Shown here piece by piece: positions 34,453 to 35,784 of a DNA stretch of 35,784 bases (positions are counted from its first letter, which is position 1; every line of letters begins with the position of its first letter). The position numbers and the translations under genes were made by a program. The stretch is from positions 1 to 35,784 of the forward strand of contig SFGF01000036.1 of assembly GCA_004556655.1 (NCBI GenBank), in the 5' to 3' direction. The notes beneath the pieces were generated by a model that had not been told where the DNA came from, searched no databases, and was given only the letters and a program-made list of their open reading frames with translations. Source of the stretch: Lachnospiraceae bacterium. GTDB taxonomy: Bacteria; Bacillota; Clostridia; Lachnospirales; Lachnospiraceae.

Positions 34453-34486
34453 TGATAATAAATATAACAGGGTATATGATAATAAA
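34453..34486. promoter_or_regulatory. Direct repeat, candidate AraC-type operator
   Basis: TGATAATAAA occurs at 34453-34462 and again at 34477-34486, 24 bp apart start to start, in the 159-nt gap between GH78 and AraC. Two direct half-sites are usual for AraC activators, though 21 bp is the more common spacing. The A/T-rich background weakens significance. Confidence 0.4.
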
Positions 34487-34552
34487 AAACATCTATTTTT
34501 GATATGAATATAGGGGTATTTTAACCTTATCACGGAAAAGGGGAGAGAGGAA

Positions 34553-35434
34553 ATGGAACAGTCCTGTAAAGTATTGTTACAAGAAATAGCACAAAAACCG
34601 TCGGATAAACTGGTGGTAAAATATTTTGAGCAGGAAGACACAAATCTGCACGATCATGATTGCTTTGAATTGGCTTATGTGGTGGAGGGAAGCGCGGTAC
34701 AAACACTAAATGGTATGATGGAACCGGTAAGTCAGGGGGCGTATTTCATTATTGATTATGGGAGTAAACATAACTATCAGGATTGTAAAAACCTGAAACT
34801 GATCAATTGCCTTTTTCAGCCGGAAATAGTGAATGCAGCACTGGGAAATTGTATTTCTTTTGATGAACTTATGAGAATCTGTATGATCCGTTATTATAAA
34901 AATTATCCGGACTGGACACCAGCCGACAGTATTTTTTATGATGAAGATAAGAAAGTTCTTCGCCTTCTGGAAGAAATGATGAAAGAATATAATCGGCGGG
35001 AAATTGGCTATCAGGAGATTTTCCGTGGAAAATTATTTGAAATATTGCTCATAACATTGCGTAAGGTGGTGCAGAAAAAGGCAATGGTATCCGTGCGTTC
35101 CTGTGAAAAAAGCGATTTAATTCTGGAAGCAGTAAATTACCTGGAGAAAAATTACAGAACCAAGGCACCATTAAGCAGATTCTGTGAGGAAAAGCATTAT
35201 AGCATACAGTATGTCAGCAGAAAGTTCAAAAAAGAAACAGGAGTCACTTTTCTGGAATATCTTCAAAAGGTACGTATCAGAAAAAGCTGTGAGTTGTTGA
35301 TCGAAAGTGAAATGATGATTCCGGAAGTGGCTGATCGGGTTGGATATGATGACATGAAATATTTTCATCAGATATTTCGCAAAATAGTAGGAATGTCACC
35401 TGGGGAATATCGGAAATTGGTTTATAATATATGA
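34553..35434 (+). CDS. AraC family transcriptional regulator
   Basis: A 293-residue regulator. The N-terminal cupin sensor (about 15-100) includes LHDHDCFELAYVVEGSA, the H-x-H-x-F-E sugar-sensing pattern. The C-terminal two-HTH domain (about 195-290) includes YSIQYVSRKFKKETGVTFLE and VADRVGYDDMKYFHQIFRK, then GMSPGEYRK. Start ATG 34553 with GAGAGGAA. Divergent from the GH78 gene, so it probably responds to rhamnose or a rhamnoside. Confidence 0.94.
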   Translation: MEQSCKVLLQEIAQKPSDKLVVKYFEQEDTNLHDHDCFELAYVVEGSAVQTLNGMMEPVSQGAYFIIDYGSKHNYQDCKNLKLINCLFQPEIVNAALGNCISFDELMRICMIRYYKNYPDWTPADSIFYDEDKKVLRLLEEMMKEYNRREIGYQEIFRGKLFEILLITLRKVVQKKAMVSVRSCEKSDLILEAVNYLEKNYRTKAPLSRFCEEKHYSIQYVSRKFKKETGVTFLEYLQKVRIRKSCELLIESEMMIPEVADRVGYDDMKYFHQIFRKIVGMSPGEYRKLVYNI

Positions 35435-35513
35435 AAATGATGGAAAGACAGTAATGATTTCGTCAAGAAAAGTGAAAGTGGCAGGTTTCACAATCTTTAT
35501 TTAAAAGAACCAG

Positions 35514-35542
35514 TTGAAAAAAAAAATAATTTGCCATATAAT
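35514..35542 (+). promoter_or_regulatory. Promoter of the TPP riboswitch leader
   Basis: TTGAAA (35514-35519), 17-nt spacer and a perfect TATAAT (35537-35542). Transcription would start about 35549, a few bases before the aptamer. Confidence 0.82.
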
Positions 35543-35554
35543 AATTAAGTAATC

Positions 35555-35640
35555 AAAGGGGAGCTGACTGAAGTCGGCTGAGAGGAAACTGATTGGTTTC
35601 GACCCATAACCTGATTTGGATAATGCCAACGTAGGGACAT
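35555..35640 (+). promoter_or_regulatory. TPP (THI-box) riboswitch
   Basis: Contains the diagnostic pieces in order: GGGGAGCTGA, GGCTGAGAGG, GACCC, ACCTGATTTGGATAATGCCA and ACGTAGGGA. Binding of thiamine pyrophosphate normally turns off thiamine synthesis or transport genes. The target gene would lie right of the window. Confidence 0.95.
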
Positions 35641-35656
35641 AACACCAGTATATGAT

Positions 35657-35683
35657 GGAGATGCCTGCGGGTGTCTCCTTTTT
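35657..35683 (+). terminator. Riboswitch intrinsic terminator
   Basis: GGAGA (35657-35661) pairs with TCTCC (35674-35678), with inner C/G pairs and a T5 run at 35679-35683. It acts as the expression platform of the TPP riboswitch. Confidence 0.8.
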
Positions 35684-35688
35684 AGGTT

Positions 35689-35784
35689 GTGTGCCGAGCA
35701 TGGCACTAATCTTACTGGTGAAAGTCCAGTCACGGGTATTTACCGCCAAGTGTAGTGATCCACAAGTCGATACCAGTAATGGTA
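35689..35784 (+). mobile_element. 5' end of a group II intron, class C-like (partial)
   Basis: From 35689 the sequence GTGTGCCGAGCATGGCAC, then TGGTGAAAGTCCAGTC, matches the 5' start of bacterial group II introns; it closely resembles the class IIC intron from Oceanobacillus (GUGUGCC, GGCAUGGG, GGUGAGAGUCCC) as I recall it. Class C introns characteristically insert downstream of terminator hairpins, as here, 10 nt after the stem of the riboswitch terminator. The intron body and any reverse transcriptase gene lie beyond the window. The precise 5' junction (TTAGGTT|GTGTGCC) is inferred. Confidence 0.78.

Noticed and set aside
35501..35749. Minus-strand frames over the TPP riboswitch
   Set aside because: They are antisense to a clear riboswitch and intron start and have no independent support.

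Overview
The window reads as a chromosomal segment of a low-to-moderate GC, gut-type Firmicute, most likely a member of the Lachnospiraceae (Clostridia). This is inferred from strong AAGGAGG-type ribosome binding sites, canonical TTGACA/TATAAT promoters, the FeoA-FeoB fusion, the DUF4003 remnant, two AGCS symporters, the Sel1/Hsp33/NadE neighbourhood and the style of the intergenic repeats. No species call is possible from the sequence alone. No rRNA, tRNA, CRISPR array or prophage was seen.

Layout. (1) 1-3474: the right end of an IS200/IS605-type element (probable omega-RNA tail) at the left edge, then a TetR regulator with a candidate operator on its own promoter, an ABC-2 type exporter (ATPase plus permease), and a DUF4003 gene broken by an internal deletion and frameshift. 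(2) 3638-7175: iron uptake, namely a promoter/operator, a fused FeoA-FeoB ferrous iron transporter, and an unusual NifX-like/SlyD-like fusion protein with a His/Cys-rich linker, followed by a repeat element and a 26-bp perfect hairpin. (3) 7246-9600: a compact operon of an MFS transporter, an AAC(3)-family acetyltransferase-like protein and a 73-residue protein, with a terminator. (4) 9619-14585: an XRE-cupin regulator facing a decayed dipeptide-epimerase-like gene (5' truncated, one nonsense codon), a DUF819 membrane protein and a CocE/PepX-like serine hydrolase. (5) 14604-15385: promoter, yybP-ykoY (Mn2+) riboswitch, terminator and mntP manganese exporter.

(6) 15386-15849 is non-coding and repeat-rich. 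(7) 15850-18249: an AGCS amino-acid:cation symporter divergent from a LysR regulator. (8) 18276-21057: a two-component system (OmpR-type regulator, histidine kinase) followed by a PepSY lipoprotein whose promoter carries two direct repeats typical of an OmpR/PhoB-type binding site. (9) 21061-21254: a chain of hairpins. (10) 21364-25294: a ROK-family regulator, an EamA permease, a second AGCS symporter on the minus strand and an 8-cysteine small protein on the minus strand. (11) 25460-31637: a housekeeping run (lgt, SAM methyltransferase, Sel1-repeat protein, hslO, nadE, GNAT-like acyltransferase). (12) 31679-35434: a membrane-anchored FMN-binding-like protein, a GH78 alpha-L-rhamnosidase and a divergent AraC regulator. 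(13) 35514-35784: promoter, TPP riboswitch, terminator, then the 5' end of a group II intron (class C-like) directly downstream of that terminator, cut by the window edge.

The best leads for something not routinely annotated are: a dispersed palindromic repeat family (three copies, one with an inserted segment) whose inserted 50-nt core also occurs inside a different, larger palindromic element; the NifX/SlyD fusion next to feoAB; the group II intron placed between a TPP riboswitch terminator and its presumed target gene; and the small 8-cysteine protein. I found no clearly new multi-gene defence or biosynthetic system.
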